A program made the position numbers and the translations under genes. 43,151 nt of DNA from Bacilli bacterium (GTDB lineage Bacteria > Bacillota_I > Bacilli_A > RF39 > UBA660). Below are positions 42,348 to 43,151 of the stretch, piece after piece. The stretch lies in contig JAFSEX010000018.1 in the NCBI GenBank assembly GCA_017435465.1, positions 1-43,151 of the forward strand. Reading direction: 5' to 3'. Positions within the stretch are counted from its first letter, which is position 1. Each line of letters starts with the position of its first letter. Below the pieces are notes generated by a model. That model was not told the DNA's origin, made no database searches, and saw nothing but the letters and a program-made list of their open reading frames with translations.

Positions 42348-43010
42348 TCACACTAATTCATATTCTCTAGCAATTATCCTATCATCTGAACAATATTTAA
42401 TTACATATTTATTATTTTGTTTACAAATAATTATACCTATAGTTTTATCTTGATTAAACTTCTTTAAATTTTCATCTATATAATTCATATAAATTTCTAT
42501 TTGTCCAATATGTTCTTTCTTAAGTTCTGTTACCTTTAATTCTACAACTACAAAACAATTATATTCATAATTAAATAAAAGTAAATCTATATAGTTAAAA
42601 GTATTATCTAATCTGATTTTATATTCACTTCCAATAAAACAAAATGAATTACCTAATTCAGTCATAAATGACTCAATATCTTCTAATACTAACTTTTGCA
42701 GTATTTTCTCGGATATAATTTGATAATTATTTTTATTTCTAATCATTATAGGATTTTTCACAAAATCTGCTACACTTGATTTATCCTGTTTAATTAATTT
42801 ATTCTTTGTTTCTTTAGGTAATCTTATATATTCATTACTTTTCACTTTATCCCTAAGTTGTCTAACAGACCAATTATTTAATTCTGTACTTTTTATATAA
42901 TAATTAATTTCTTCTACATTTTCTAAAGACAATAATTCGCAATAATGAGACCAAGATAATTGTGCAGACACTGTCTGCATTTTTTCTCTTAATTCATAAA
43001 ATCTCAGCAT
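42348..43010 (-). CDS. YhcG/DUF1016-type PD-(D/E)XK nuclease, N-terminally truncated
   Basis: The 220-residue protein matches the C-terminal part of the DUF1016/YhcG family: LSWSHYCELLSLENVEEINY, NWSVRQLRDKV, then a nuclease-fold domain with YIDLLLFNYEYNCFVVVELK (D...ExK active-site pattern), QIEIYMNYID and IGIIICKQNN. Full-length members have about 100 more N-terminal residues that are missing here, and there is no ribosome site before the first ATG. So it is probably a 5'-truncated gene. The catalytic domain itself looks intact. DUF1016 proteins occur in mobile elements and defence regions. Confidence 0.8.
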   Translation of the reverse strand: MLRFYELREKMQTVSAQLSWSHYCELLSLENVEEINYYIKSTELNNWSVRQLRDKVKSNEYIRLPKETKNKLIKQDKSSVADFVKNPIMIRNKNNYQIISEKILQKLVLEDIESFMTELGNSFCFIGSEYKIRLDNTFNYIDLLLFNYEYNCFVVVELKVTELKKEHIGQIEIYMNYIDENLKKFNQDKTIGIIICKQNNKYVIKYCSDDRIIAREYELV

Positions 43011-43019
43011 TTGTTAATG

Positions 43020-43076
43020 GTAATATAAGAATGTACAAAAAATGTAATATAAAAATGCACAAAATTGTACATTCTT
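43020..43076. promoter_or_regulatory. Operator-like tandem and inverted repeat before the right-edge gene
   Basis: Two tandem 24-base units (43020-43043, 43044-43067) of the form GTAATATAAnAATGnACAAAA are joined by a perfect 12-bp inverted repeat: AAGAATGTACAA at 43027-43038 and its complement at 43065-43076. Three copies of the AATG(T/C)ACAA motif lie just upstream of a start codon with its own ribosome site. This fits a repressor-controlled promoter; the regulator is unknown. Confidence 0.6.
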
Positions 43077-43111
43077 TTTGTTATACTGAAAGTATAAAAT
43101 GGAGGTATAAC

Positions 43112-43151
43112 ATGAAAGAATTAAATAAATTAAAACAGGAGTTAATGATAA
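43112..43151 (+). CDS. Start of a gene running off the right edge
   Basis: ATG 43112 with an ideal GGAGG six bases upstream opens 13 codons, MKELNKLKQELMI, before the window ends. Too little to identify. Its promoter region carries the repeats at 43020-43076, so it is probably tightly controlled. Confidence 0.55.
   Translation, partial: MKELNKLKQELMI

Noticed and set aside
1-43151. CRISPR arrays, tRNA or rRNA genes
   Set aside because: No regularly spaced repeats and no tRNA- or rRNA-like segments were noticed on reading both strands; a dedicated scan was not possible.

Overview
The window looks like chromosomal DNA of an AT-rich, Gram-positive bacterium. It uses the standard code: TGA is a real stop in several ATGA-type overlaps, and Trp is read from TGG. 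Strong AGGAGG/GGTGAT ribosome sites, YqeG/YqeH/RbgA, a class B PBP, a SipW-type signal segment, PopT (DUF368) and a SigK-type sigma factor point to Bacillota. An uncultured gut Bacilli lineage of the RF39 type is my best guess; this is inference. No rRNA, tRNA, CRISPR array or intact insertion sequence was seen.

Layout. 1-7000 is mostly minus-strand core: a partial Rpn-type nuclease, mutS, a surface BspA-type leucine-rich-repeat protein, then the coupled set rbgA-rnhB-miaA. 7070-17505 is an accessory island. It holds a broken HEPN gene, an AbiTii gene with an overlapping membrane tail, an unknown 268-residue protein, two decayed large serine recombinases, a Nudix hydrolase, two RhuM-family genes, a SWIM protein, a KilA-N gene and several very small ORFs joined by direct repeats. 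17685-34756 is core again: HAD nucleotidase, popT, prs, efp, rpmG, PBP2, a pyrophosphatase-like gene, an epimerase-like TIM barrel, an aluminium-resistance-family lyase plus SDR pair, an M29 aminopeptidase, rnfC/rnfD, an HD protein, yqeH, yqeG and an unknown. 34819-39714 is surface biology: a polysaccharide deacetylase with Ig-like domains, and a two-gene operon of a secreted dockerin protein and a membrane-anchored cohesin protein. 39812-41419 carries a sigK-like gene and an arginase. The right end is decaying accessory DNA (frameshifted N-formylglutamate amidohydrolase-like gene, 5'-truncated DUF1016/YhcG nuclease) next to an operator-like repeat and the start of another gene.

Most notable observation: the three phage-antirepressor-like genes of the island (two RhuM paralogs and the KilA-N gene) each carry a near-perfect palindrome of about 25 bases inside the reading frame, just after the putative DNA-binding N-terminus. 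The two RhuM copies are at exactly the same codons but differ in sequence, with compensating changes in both arms, so symmetry rather than sequence is kept. The same peptide is therefore both a protein segment and a DNA palindrome. I suggest a self-encoded recognition site or autoregulatory element. Two of these genes share an 88-base upstream repeat and a similar leader, as if they moved as cassettes.

Second most notable: the cohesin/dockerin pair joined by a TAATG overlap, a minimal two-component surface assembly in an organism with no other visible cellulosome genes in this window.
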